64,000 nucleotides of DNA from the NCBI RefSeq assembly GCF_000725495.1, contig NZ_JNZD01000004.1, positions 806,001 through 870,000 on the forward strand, given 5' to 3'. The notes beneath the pieces were generated by a model. That model was not told where the DNA came from. It made no database searches and worked only from the letters and a program-made list of their open reading frames with translations. The DNA comes from Streptomyces aureus (GTDB lineage: Bacteria > Actinomycetota > Actinomycetes > Streptomycetales > Streptomycetaceae). The first letter of the stretch is position 1, and every line of letters starts with the position of its first letter. A program made the position numbers and the translations under genes. Positions 43,075 through 51,044 of the stretch are shown one piece after another.

Positions 43075-44205
43075 TCAGCGGGGGTCGGGGACCCGGACGG
43101 CGTGGCGGCGGTGCCACCGGAGCCGGACCCGGGTGCCGCGCAGGGCGGCGACGTCCTCGGAGGAGGTCTCCAGGTTCTGCTGGAGCGCGGTGAGGCGGCC
43201 GCCGGCGTCGAGGTCCACCAGGAAGCGGGTGGCGTCGCCGAGATAGACGACCTCGGCGACGGTGCCGGCGGCGGTGGAGAACTCTGGCTCGGCGGAGTCG
43301 GTCGCCCTGGCGGTCGCCTCGTCGTCCTCGGTCGACCCGGCATCGGCGGCCCCGGCGTCGGCGGGCTCGGTGGCTGCGGGCTCGGTCGGTCGCGCGGACT
43401 CCTGGAGCACGCGGATCTTCTCGGGCCGGATGCTGTACGTGCCCGGGGCGCCGACGACCTGCTGCGCCGAGGGCCCGTCGAGCAGGTTGGACGTGCCGAC
43501 GAAGCCCGCGACGAAGGCGGTGGCGGGACGTTCGTAGATCTCGGCCGGCGTGCCGACCTGTTCGATGCGGCCCTGGTTGAAGACGGCGACGCGGTCGCTC
43601 ATCGTCAGGGCCTCCTCCTGGTCGTGGGTCACGAACACGAAGGTGATGCCGACCTCGCGCTGGATCGCCTTGAGTTCGACCTGCATCTGCTCGCGCAGCT
43701 TGAGGTCGAGGGCGCCGAGGGGCTCGTCGAGCAGCAGGACGCGGGGGCGGCCGACGAGGGCCCGGGCGAGGGCGACGCGCTGGCGCTGGCCGCCGGAGAG
43801 CTGGGCCGGACGACGCCGGCCGAACCCCTCGAGGCGTACGTCGGCGAGCGCCTTGCGGGCCCGGACCAGCCGCTCCGCCTTGGGCACCTTGCGGACCTTG
43901 AGACCGTAGGCGACGTTCTCCTCGACGGTCATGTGCGGGAACAGGGCGTAGTCCTGGAAGACCGTGTGCACGTCCCGTTCGAAGGGGGCGAGACCGGTGA
44001 CCTCCTGGCCGGCCAGTTCGATCCGGCCCTCGGTCGGGCTCTCGAATCCGGCGATCATCCGCAGCACGGTCGTCTTGCCCGAGCCGGACGGGCCGAGCAT
44101 CGAGAAGAACTCGCCGTCGGCTATCTCCAGATCGGCTCCGGCCACGGCGGTCGTCTCTCCGAACGCCTTGCGCAGGCCCTGGAGCCGGATCGCCTTTGCC
44201 TCCAT
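43075..44205 (-). CDS. potA: polyamine-type importer ATPase PotA
   Basis: 376 residues. Walker [17 protein letters not shown]-loop [12 protein letters not shown], signature [15 protein letters not shown], Walker [13 protein letters not shown], switch VTHDQEEAL. The C-terminal TOBE domain is interrupted by an unusual Ala/Glu/Asp-rich insert of about 40 residues ([18 protein letters not shown]). First gene of the operon; the ATG at 44205 is favoured over the in-frame start at 44274. Confidence 0.92.
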   Translation of the reverse strand: MEAKAIRLQGLRKAFGETTAVAGADLEIADGEFFSMLGPSGSGKTTVLRMIAGFESPTEGRIELAGQEVTGLAPFERDVHTVFQDYALFPHMTVEENVAYGLKVRKVPKAERLVRARKALADVRLEGFGRRRPAQLSGGQRQRVALARALVGRPRVLLLDEPLGALDLKLREQMQVELKAIQREVGITFVFVTHDQEEALTMSDRVAVFNQGRIEQVGTPAEIYERPATAFVAGFVGTSNLLDGPSAQQVVGAPGTYSIRPEKIRVLQESARPTEPAATEPADAGAADAGSTEDDEATARATDSAEPEFSTAAGTVAEVVYLGDATRFLVDLDAGGRLTALQQNLETSSEDVAALRGTRVRLRWHRRHAVRVPDPR

Positions 44206-44252
44206 GGGCGGGGAACCTTTCTGGTGCGGGGTGCGTTGCAACACTGACCGGA

Positions 44253-44281
44253 AAGATATGAAGCCATAGTTCAAACCTCAA
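44253..44281 (-). promoter_or_regulatory. promoter of the potADBC operon
   Basis: On the minus strand TTGAGG (44281-44276), 17 bases, then TATCTT (44258-44253), about 48 bases upstream of the potA start. An inverted CCTTT/AAAGG pair at about 44285-44300 lies between this promoter and the divergent GntR gene and may be part of an operator. Confidence 0.5.
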
Positions 44282-44317
44282 GACCCCTTTAGAGTAAAGG
44301 TTGAGTCAACGCACAAG

Positions 44318-45145
44318 GTGGTGACCGTGAAGCAACACCGGGGCGACGGCGTCCGCAGAGCCGTCTTCACTCCCGTGGACAACCGCGCCCGCGTCGAGAC
44401 GGTCGTGCACCGGATCGGGGACGCCATCGAGCTCGGGCTGCTCGCCGACGGCGAGCAGCTGCCGGGCGAGATGGAGCTGGCCGGACAGCTCGGCGTGTCC
44501 ACGGTCACCCTGCGCGAGGCCCTCATGGCCCTCAGGCAGCAGGGGCTGGTCACCACGCGCCGCGGGCGCGGCGGCGGCAGCTTCGTGTCCCTGCCCGAAG
44601 TGCCGGGCGAGGAGCGGCTGTTGGCCCGGCTGGCCGGCTGGAGCACCGAGGAGCTGCGGGACCTGGGCGACCACTGGGCGGCCCTGTCCGGAGCGGCGGC
44701 CCGGCTCGCGGCCCAGCGGACCGAACCGGACGACCTCAAGGCGCTGCGGCGCAGCCTCGACGACCTGTCCGCCGCAGAGGACGCCCCCGCCCGCAGCCGC
44801 GTCTACGGCCGCTTCCACGTCGAACTCGCCGCGGCGGCGCAGTCCGCCCGGCTGACGCGCGAACAGGTCGTGCTCCAGACCGAGGTGGGGGCGCTGATGT
44901 GCCTGGTGCTCGGGGACGACGAATATCGTGAAGAAGTCGCAGACCGTCACCGCTCCGTAATCTCGGCCGTGCAAGATGGGGCCCACGATTCGGCCAGGGC
45001 ACTGGCCGAGCGGTGCGTACTGGACTCGACGGCGCGGCTCATCACCCTGCGCCTGTCGATGCCGCGTGCCGCGTCAGGTCCGCGTCCTCTGGAGGGCACC
45101 CATGCGCAGGAGCCCCGGACCCGCCGGCGCGACGGCGACGCTTGA
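44318..45145 (+). CDS. GntR family regulator divergent from potADBC
   Basis: 275 residues. Winged helix (about 25-95: RVETVVHRIGDAIELGLLAD, AGQLGVSTVTLREALMALRQ) and an FCD-like all-helical C-terminal domain. Three GTG codons are possible starts (44318, 44321, 44327). It likely controls the importer operon. Its last 44 bases overlap the next gene, which encodes a Cache-type sensor, in a different frame. Confidence 0.85.
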   Translation: MVTVKQHRGDGVRRAVFTPVDNRARVETVVHRIGDAIELGLLADGEQLPGEMELAGQLGVSTVTLREALMALRQQGLVTTRRGRGGGSFVSLPEVPGEERLLARLAGWSTEELRDLGDHWAALSGAAARLAAQRTEPDDLKALRRSLDDLSAAEDAPARSRVYGRFHVELAAAAQSARLTREQVVLQTEVGALMCLVLGDDEYREEVADRHRSVISAVQDGAHDSARALAERCVLDSTARLITLRLSMPRAASGPRPLEGTHAQEPRTRRRDGDA

Positions 45146-45881
45146 CGTCTCCGCCGAGGCGGCCGTCGCCGCTCAGGTCCGCCGGACGCTGGAGGCCGTG
45201 TTCGAGGCGGTCGCGGAGACCCGGGCCGAGACCGCCGCGCTGCTCACCCGCGTCGCGGCCGAGGGCCGCCGCCCCGCGAGCGTGGACCTGGCGGCGCTGC
45301 GCCCGGGGCTCCATCTGCGGCTCACCCGGCAGGAGTTGGTCTCGGGCGCCGGGTTCGTGGCCGCGCCCGGCCTGCTCGGTGACGTACCGGCGTGGCTGGA
45401 ATGGTGGCAGCAGGGCTCCGACGGCGGTGTACGGCCGCTGCTGCTCGACCTCGATCCGGAGCACTCCGCGTACTCGGACTACACGCACTGGGACTGGTTC
45501 GCCCTCCCCCGGGACACCGGGCAGCGCGCGGTCGCCGGTCCCTACGTCGACTACCTCTGCTCGGACGAGTACAGCCTGACGCTGTCGGCACCGGTCCAGA
45601 TGGACGGCCGGTTCGTGGGCGTGGCCGCTGCGGACGTGTATCTGCGGCACTTCGAGGGCGCGGTCGTGCCGCTGCTGCAACGGCTGCCCGGAGCCTCGTA
45701 CCTGGTGAACGCCCGGGGCCGGGTGGCCGCGTCGGCCGACCCCGCGCATCTGGCCGGATCACTCACCAGGGGACCGGACTTCGCGGGTGTGCTGGCCGCG
45801 GCCCGGAGCACCGTCCACGGCGCCATGCGGCTCGTCCCCTGCGACGGCGTACCCCTCGTCCTGGTGACGCCGGCGGGCTGA
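45102..45881 (+). CDS. soluble Cache-domain (PDC-like) protein
   Basis: 259 residues. The second half reads as a Cache/PDC ligand-binding domain: GPYVDYLCSDEYSLTLSAPV, QMDGRFVGVAAADVYLRHFE and ASYLVNARGRVAASADPAHL. Cache domains normally sit outside the cell between membrane helices; this protein has neither a signal peptide nor membrane helix and no output domain, so it would bind its ligand in the cytosol. The N-terminal 80 residues are helical. GGAGGG lies six bases before the ATG. Overlap with the GntR gene implies coupled synthesis and perhaps a complex. Confidence 0.75.
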   Translation: MRRSPGPAGATATLDVSAEAAVAAQVRRTLEAVFEAVAETRAETAALLTRVAAEGRRPASVDLAALRPGLHLRLTRQELVSGAGFVAAPGLLGDVPAWLEWWQQGSDGGVRPLLLDLDPEHSAYSDYTHWDWFALPRDTGQRAVAGPYVDYLCSDEYSLTLSAPVQMDGRFVGVAAADVYLRHFEGAVVPLLQRLPGASYLVNARGRVAASADPAHLAGSLTRGPDFAGVLAAARSTVHGAMRLVPCDGVPLVLVTPAG

Positions 45882-45890
45882 ACGGCCCGC
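45873..45890. terminator. short hairpin after Cache gene
   Basis: GCGGGC/GCCCGC, 6-base stem with a 6-base loop spanning the stop codon, between convergent genes. Confidence 0.35.
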
Positions 45891-45924
45891 TTCCCGGGGT
45901 GCGGACGGCCCGGGTCGACGCGCG

Positions 45925-46584
45925 TCACACGGCGCGAAGCTCCGCCGCTCCGTTGCGCGTCCTGCGTGCCCGGTGCGGTCCGCCCGGCGTCGTCCGGGCC
46001 GCCTCGCGCAGCACCAGTGTCATCCGTGAATAGCCCATGTCCTTCAAGGACTTGGGGGTCTCGTCCACGATCCGGCAGTCCGTGCGGCCCCAGCTGGGAT
46101 CGGGGTGGAGCAACGGGCGCACGGCACCGTCGTGTTCCACCCCGCTCGGTCCGACCGCCTCGATCCAGAGCGGCAGACCGTGCCGGTAGGCGGCGTCCAT
46201 GATCGGGTCCTGGGCGATGTCCCGGCGGATCGCCTGGAGTCCGCGGTCCTGGCCGTTGCGCTCCACCGCCGCGGCGAAGTGCGCGAGCATCGGCAGGCAC
46301 CAGCGCGACTCGTGCTCACCGAGGACCGAACCGGCGTCCGGGTGGAACAGGACGAACCGCAGGAAGTTGTCGCCGGGCATGGCGGTCGGGTGCGTGCCGA
46401 CGCCGTCGAAAAGTGTCTCGAACGCGGCGTTGGACAGGACGACGTCCCAGCGGTGGTCGAACACCACGGAGGGGAAGGGGACGGCCTCGAGCAGCATGGC
46501 GTAGTCCCGGAGGTACGCCTGTGCTTCGGGACTGTCGGGGACAGGTCGCGGCTGGGACCGCTGCCTTCCTGCCTGGTACGCCAT
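45925..46584 (-). CDS. stand-alone MmyB-like ligand-binding domain
   Basis: 219 residues. It matches the C-terminal domain of MmyB-type regulators (PAS-like, fatty-acid binding): MLLEAVPFPSVVFDHRWDVV, LSNAAFETLFDG, PGDNFLRFVLFHPDAG and ESRWCLPMLAHFAAAVERN. MmyB proteins normally carry an N-terminal helix-turn-helix, which is absent here. Divergent from the XRE gene with a 269-base intergenic region carrying a palindrome. It could modulate a separate DNA-binding partner. Confidence 0.75.
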   Translation of the reverse strand: MAYQAGRQRSQPRPVPDSPEAQAYLRDYAMLLEAVPFPSVVFDHRWDVVLSNAAFETLFDGVGTHPTAMPGDNFLRFVLFHPDAGSVLGEHESRWCLPMLAHFAAAVERNGQDRGLQAIRRDIAQDPIMDAAYRHGLPLWIEAVGPSGVEHDGAVRPLLHPDPSWGRTDCRIVDETPKSLKDMGYSRMTLVLREAARTTPGGPHRARRTRNGAAELRAV

Positions 46585-46695
46585 CGGGAGGTCACCCCTC
46601 TTGCCTCTGCGGCCTTCACGCGGCGCCCCGATCCTGCTGCCCCGAGGACTGGCGTGTCAACTATCGTGGCATTTGGCGGCCGTTGACGGCTGATT

Positions 46696-46715
46696 CTCGC
46701 CACAGTTGTGGCGAG
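46696..46715. promoter_or_regulatory. 20-bp palindrome between MmyB-like and XRE genes
   Basis: CTCGCCACAGTTGTGGCGAG has perfect 9-base arms around a 2-base centre. A second, wider inverted repeat GTCAAC...GTTGAC flanks the region at about 46655-46687. Position midway between divergent genes makes it a likely operator. Confidence 0.6.
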
Positions 46716-46853
46716 ACCTGGATGTGAGTTCGAGCGACGGGTTACGCTCCGGTTGGTCCCCGGTCTTGCCGCCGGGATGGTTCCTGACCCTCGTGTCCAC
46801 ATGGTTCCCGAACTTCGTGAGAGCCACCTGAGAGAGACGTAGGAGATCTGTCG

Positions 46854-47510
46854 GTGACGGATGGCTACGAGGTTCCGTGCGCCACGGCGACGGTTCTGCT
46901 GCAGGCCGTCGTGGCCAGGGTCACCGCACTCGCCGACCGGCTCGGCGTGCCGAACGCCGAGGTCTTCGACGTCCGGCGGCTGTCGACCGAGTCCGGTGTC
47001 CCCGAACCGGTGGTGAAGGCCCTGCTGAGCGGCCGCCCCGCGGGTGAACCCGACCTGCAGGCACGCTTCCTGCAACGCCTGGACCTGCTGCGCCGCACCC
47101 GGCTCAAGCCCAACGGACGCCGCTACACGCAGCAGGAGATCGCGGACGGCGCCGGCATGTCCCGCCAGCAGGCGGGCGCCCTGATCAACGGCGACCGGCG
47201 CCCCACCATGGAGCACTGCGACGCCATCCAGCGCTTCTTCCGGGTGCACGCCGGATTCCTCACGGCCGAGGACTCCGAGGCGCTCGTCGGGGCCCTCCAG
47301 CGGTCCGAGCAGGAACTCCTGCAGCGGCTCGCCGACCGCGAGCGCGCCGCCGCCTCGGCCGCCCACGATCCGCTCGACCGGCTGCTCCTCGACCACGGGG
47401 TCCGCGGGATCGCCTGGCGGGCCGCGCAGTTGCCCACCGACCAGCACCGGGACAAGGTCGCGGAATGGCTGGACATGCTCCTGGAGAGCGTCAAACGGCC
47501 CGAGTCGTGA
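46854..47510 (+). CDS. XRE-family DNA-binding protein
   Basis: 218 residues. A helix-turn-helix is visible at about 85-125 (YTQQEIADGAGMSRQQAGAL, INGDRRPTMEHCDAIQRFF). The N-terminal 80 residues contain a second, degenerate helical repeat (LSTESGVPEPVVKALLSG) that could be another HTH. The C-terminal 80 residues are helical (RSEQELLQRLADRERAAASA) and may mediate oligomerisation. Starts 14 bases before and in series with an ImmA-like peptidase gene, the usual arrangement for a peptidase that cleaves its XRE partner. Confidence 0.82.
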   Translation: MTDGYEVPCATATVLLQAVVARVTALADRLGVPNAEVFDVRRLSTESGVPEPVVKALLSGRPAGEPDLQARFLQRLDLLRRTRLKPNGRRYTQQEIADGAGMSRQQAGALINGDRRPTMEHCDAIQRFFRVHAGFLTAEDSEALVGALQRSEQELLQRLADRERAAASAAHDPLDRLLLDHGVRGIAWRAAQLPTDQHRDKVAEWLDMLLESVKRPES

Positions 47511-47524
47511 GCCGGGGGAGATCA

Positions 47525-48073
47525 GTGGGCATCGGAAGGGAAATGCGCCGCCTGTGCGGCGAACTGGTCTCGGAGCTCTCGCTCCCGGCACCTGCGGCAC
47601 CCGACGACCTCTACACCGCGCTGTGCGGCGCGATGAGCAGGCGCCGTGGCCGTCCCGTCCAGTTCCGTACGGCCGCCTTCCCGCCCGGAACCGCCAGCGG
47701 TCTGTGGCTCGACATGGCCGAACAGGACCTGGTCGTCATCGAGGAACGCACCGCGCCCGACCACCAGTTGGTGATTCTCGGTCACGAACTGTGGCACATG
47801 AAGGCCGGGCACTGCAGCCATCACGTCGACGGCACGGCCGTCGCGGCACGCTTACTCGGCGACGGGGCGGACCTCCAGGCCACCGTCCTGAAAGTGGCGG
47901 CGCGCACCCGCTTCGACCTCGCCGACGAGCAGGAGGCCGAGAGCTTCGGTCTGCTGCTCGCCAGCAAATGCCGTACCTGGCTGGCCGGTTCCTCCCTGCG
48001 CGGCCCGGTGCAGCGGCACGGTCTGGCCGGCCGCATCGAGGCCTCCCTGGGCTGTCGCGGGCCGCGGGGCTGA
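47525..48073 (+). CDS. ImmA/IrrE-like metallopeptidase (contains TTA codon)
   Basis: 182 residues. The zinc motif LVILGHELWHMKAGHC (HExxH) and a following conserved E in DEQEAESFGLLLAS are those of the ImmA/IrrE peptidase family (gluzincin type). The GTG at 47525 has GGGGGAG seven bases before it. Codon 110 is TTA (47852-47854), the rare leucine codon read only by the bldA tRNA in Streptomyces, so production may be tied to development. Follows the XRE gene by 14 bases and precedes the membrane-protein gene by 13. Confidence 0.82.
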   Translation: MGIGREMRRLCGELVSELSLPAPAAPDDLYTALCGAMSRRRGRPVQFRTAAFPPGTASGLWLDMAEQDLVVIEERTAPDHQLVILGHELWHMKAGHCSHHVDGTAVAARLLGDGADLQATVLKVAARTRFDLADEQEAESFGLLLASKCRTWLAGSSLRGPVQRHGLAGRIEASLGCRGPRG

Positions 48074-48086
48074 AGGTCCCGCGGCC

Positions 48087-49316
48087 ATGGACGGATCCAG
48101 CTACTACATCCCGGCCGTCGCCATGGGCGCGGCCATCGCGTTCAAGGGCCCCTCGCTGCTGCGCGGCTGGCGCGACCCGCTGCTGCGTTCCGTCGGGGTC
48201 CTCCTCGCACTCGCCGGGCTGGTGTTCCTCTTCGCGGCCCCGCCGACCATCGCCGCGGTCAACGACCTCACCGGGATACCCAACGTCTCGGCCCCGCTCG
48301 TCTACTGCCTGCTGAGCGCCTACAGCGCCTCGTGTCTGGTGCTGATCATCAACTGGCGCGGCGGACCGCCCGAGGTGACCCGGCGGCTCTCCCGGCGCTG
48401 GACCCTCGGATACACCGTGGTCGGCGTGGCGCTGATCGTCCTGTTCTGCCTCGGGGACGCCTCCGAGGAACGGCTGCGCGACCTCGACACGTACTACGCG
48501 AACACCCCCTTCATCCGCGAGATGATCGTCCTGTACCTCGGGTCGCTCACCGTCGCCGGTGTCGCGATGAACGTCATGTGCTGGCGCTGGGCGGTCCAGG
48601 TGCGCGGGCGGCTGCGGGCCGGACTGGTGATCATCGCCTTCGGGTCGCTCTGCAACATCCCTTACTCCGCGGCCAAGTTCACCGCCGTGGTGGCTCGCTG
48701 GAACCATACGGACCTGGACGGGCTCAGCACCAACGTGGCCCCGCTGCTCGCCTCGGCCGGGGCCCAGATCACCGCCGTCGGCTTCTGCCTCCCGCTCGCC
48801 TGGCGGCGCGTCGAGGACAGCTGGAACACCTGGTCGACCTATCGCCGGCTGGGACCGCTCTGGCGCGAACTGAAGCCGGTGTCCGTGCCGGAGGACCGCG
48901 CGGTGCGGATGTCCTGGTGGTCGCCCGCCGAACTCCAGGTCACCCAGCGGGAGTCGGACATCCACGACGGCATGCTGAGCCTCTACCCCTACTTCGACTC
49001 CGAGGTGCGCTCACGCGCGTACGGGGCCGCCGTGGCCGCGGGTTCCTCCGCCGCCGAGGCCAGCGCCGAGGCCGACGCCGCGATGGTGACGGTCGCCGTC
49101 CGGGCCAGGGCCGCCGACCCGGAGGGCCGGGTCATCGACTCGGCGGAGACGGCCGGCGCACCGGCCACGGCCGGATCGGGCTTCGCGTACACCGACGGGC
49201 AGCGCGACCTGGTGCGCATGTCCATCGCGCTGCGCCGTTCGCCCGTCGTGGCGGCGGCCCGGGTCGGCCGTTCACCGGCCGGACCGGGCCACGGCGCCCG
49301 GGAACGCGCGCGCTGA
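48087..49316 (+). CDS. MAB_1171c-like seven-helix membrane protein (DUF6545 type)
   Basis: 409 residues. Seven predicted membrane helices in the first 240 residues (for example YYIPAVAMGAAIAF, VSAPLVYCLLSAYSASCLVL, MIVLYLGSLTVAGVAMNVMC), then a cytosolic domain of about 170 residues (RLGPLWRELKPVSV, SDIHDGMLSLYPYFDS). This is the layout of the actinobacterial MAB_1171c family, annotated only as putative transporter. It commonly accompanies an XRE and an ImmA-like gene. Function unknown. The topology is also compatible with a receptor. Confidence 0.82.
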   Translation: MDGSSYYIPAVAMGAAIAFKGPSLLRGWRDPLLRSVGVLLALAGLVFLFAAPPTIAAVNDLTGIPNVSAPLVYCLLSAYSASCLVLIINWRGGPPEVTRRLSRRWTLGYTVVGVALIVLFCLGDASEERLRDLDTYYANTPFIREMIVLYLGSLTVAGVAMNVMCWRWAVQVRGRLRAGLVIIAFGSLCNIPYSAAKFTAVVARWNHTDLDGLSTNVAPLLASAGAQITAVGFCLPLAWRRVEDSWNTWSTYRRLGPLWRELKPVSVPEDRAVRMSWWSPAELQVTQRESDIHDGMLSLYPYFDSEVRSRAYGAAVAAGSSAAEASAEADAAMVTVAVRARAADPEGRVIDSAETAGAPATAGSGFAYTDGQRDLVRMSIALRRSPVVAAARVGRSPAGPGHGARERAR

Positions 49317-49344
49317 CCCCGGCGGCGGCCCCGTGCGGGATGCC

Positions 49345-50385
49345 TCAGGTCGCGCTCCGCTCGCTCGCCTCGCGCAGTTCCCGCTCGACCGCGCGGCTGT
49401 GGACGGTGTCCGGCCGGCCCGCCGCCGTGCCCGGACGACCGGCCCGCAGCAGCTGCCGCCAGGTCTCCCGGCTCCAGTCGGCCGCACCGGTGGTGGAGGT
49501 GAACTCCTGCACCAGGGCGAGGAAACGCGCCGGATCGCTGTGGAAGGGGAAGTGACCCGCCCCCTCGAAGATCTCCAGCCGACTGCCCGGCATCGCCTCG
49601 TGAGCGCCGTGGGCGTGCCGCACCGGCACCACGCCGTCCCGGTCGCCCCAGAGCAGCATGGTGGGCATGCCCTCGGTGAGATAGCAGCGGTCGAGCATGG
49701 TGACCGCCTGGCCGCGCCAGTCGACGACCCCCCGCAGGGTGCGGATGAACGCGCTGCGCGAGGTCGCGTCGGGCAGTGCGTCCACGAGGTTCAGCAACTC
49801 CGGCGCGTCCCGCGCCAGATCGGCGTCGACCAGACGCATCAGCCGCAGGAACAGGCCCACGTGGAGGCTCATCCCCGGCAGGCGCAGCGCGGACAGCAGC
49901 AGGTGGGCGCCCGGCAGCGACACGGCCCGCAGCGCGGGGGTGACCTCGCCGCCGACCCCGCCCGCGCTGACCAGGATCAGCCGCTCGGTCCGTTCGGGGA
50001 ACTGGTAGGCGAACTGCATCGCCACTCCCCCGCCCAGCGAGTGCCCGACCAGGGTGGCGGACTCGATGTCGAGCGTGGCCAGCAGGTCGCGCACTCCGTT
50101 GGCGTACGCGGCCACCGAGTAGTCGGCGCGGGGCTTGTCCGAGTCGCCGTGGCCCAGCAGGTCGGGCGCGATCACCGTATGGGTGCGGGCGAGGTCCGGG
50201 ATCAGCTCCGCCCAGGTCGCGGAGGAGTCCCCGATACCGTGGATCAGGACGAGCGCGGGGCCCTCCCCCGCCATGCGGTAGGCGCGCCGGTACCCGTGCA
50301 CGACACGGTGGCGCAGGCGCAGTTCTCCGTCTCCCACCGAACGCAGCCGCGGGGTGCGCCGCTGGCGAGGCTGTGCGTCGACCAC
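49345..50385 (-). CDS. alpha/beta hydrolase
   Basis: 346 residues. Oxyanion motif LVLIHGIGDSSATW, nucleophile elbow GHSLGGG, acid WGDRDGVVP and His in GAGHFPFHSDP make a complete triad. An extra helical lid region lies between the strand 6 and 7 parts (RLPGMSLHVGLFLRLMRLVD). The substrate cannot be named; the layout resembles lipases or hydrolases of the MhpC group. C-terminal 45 residues are Arg/Ala-rich and probably disordered. Confidence 0.88.
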   Translation of the reverse strand: MVDAQPRQRRTPRLRSVGDGELRLRHRVVHGYRRAYRMAGEGPALVLIHGIGDSSATWAELIPDLARTHTVIAPDLLGHGDSDKPRADYSVAAYANGVRDLLATLDIESATLVGHSLGGGVAMQFAYQFPERTERLILVSAGGVGGEVTPALRAVSLPGAHLLLSALRLPGMSLHVGLFLRLMRLVDADLARDAPELLNLVDALPDATSRSAFIRTLRGVVDWRGQAVTMLDRCYLTEGMPTMLLWGDRDGVVPVRHAHGAHEAMPGSRLEIFEGAGHFPFHSDPARFLALVQEFTSTTGAADWSRETWRQLLRAGRPGTAAGRPDTVHSRAVERELREASERSAT

Positions 50386-50638
50386 GGGCCGACCTCCCGT
50401 TCCCAGGCCGCCGCGAAGACGGCTCCCGAGCCGCCGTGAGGGCGGCCGCGGGGCCGTCCGACAGGCGGCCCCGGCTCTCCCTTCCAGCCTAGGGCCCTTG
50501 TTCCACCTGGGGTTTCCGTGAGGTTTCGCCTCCGCTAAGCGGGCGAACCTCCGTGGCCCGAAACCGGATTGTCAGTGGCGGGCGGCAAGCTGGGGTCAGG
50601 ACCAGTGTCACGACCAGCCGACCGGAAAGAGCGCTCCG

Positions 50639-50875
50639 ATGCCGACCGCCGTACTGACCGACCGTGAACGCGCCGCCGTGCAGGCCTACCTCCGCCTCCT
50701 CCAGACCGTACGAGCGGCGTTCGACGGTCCCCCGGACGGGGGCCGACCACCCGTGGTCCCGCCGGCCGTCATCGCCGAGACGGAGCGGGCCCTGAAGGCG
50801 GCGGGTCTCACGGGCAACGAGGACGCGTTCTTCGAACTGCTGCACTCCTGGTGCCCGGAGCCGGACCGGCCGTGA
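50639..50875 (+). CDS. small conserved hypothetical protein
   Basis: 78 residues: an N-terminal helix LTDRERAAVQAYLRLLQTVR, a Pro-rich linker and a C-terminal helix RALKAAGLTGNEDAFFELLH, SWCPEP. The composition is protein-like and the amphipathic helices are regular, unlike most short frames here. Family unknown. The upstream bases GAAAGAGCGCTCCG can serve as ribosome binding site. Confidence 0.6.
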   Translation: MPTAVLTDRERAAVQAYLRLLQTVRAAFDGPPDGGRPPVVPPAVIAETERALKAAGLTGNEDAFFELLHSWCPEPDRP

Positions 50876-50913
50876 GCGAAGCCGCGGGGCGACGCCCGCG
50901 ACTTCACCACGAC

Positions 50914-51029
50914 CGCCGGGAGGGCGCTCGTGCCGCCCTCGCCGGGACGACGTTCCGCCACCTCGCCGGGACGGCGCTCCTGCCACCTCGCCGGGACGGC
51001 GCTCGTGCACCGTCGCCGGGACGGTGCAC
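50914..51029. repeat. 25-bp imperfect tandem repeat, five units, last one a hairpin
   Basis: CGCCGGGA recurs at 50914, 50940, 50964, 50989 and 51014, spaced 24-26 bases, each preceded by a CACCTC-like stretch. The last unit sits in a perfect hairpin, GTGCACCGTC-5 bases-GACGGTGCAC (51005-51029), which is a plausible terminator between convergent genes. Confidence 0.75.
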
Positions 51030-51044
51030 GCGGCTCCCGCCCGG

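Noticed and set aside
47525..48073. Phage-type or integrative-element immunity repressor and anti-repressor
   Set aside because: The ImmA-like and XRE genes might suggest an integrative element, but there is no integrase, excisionase or attachment-site tRNA in the window.
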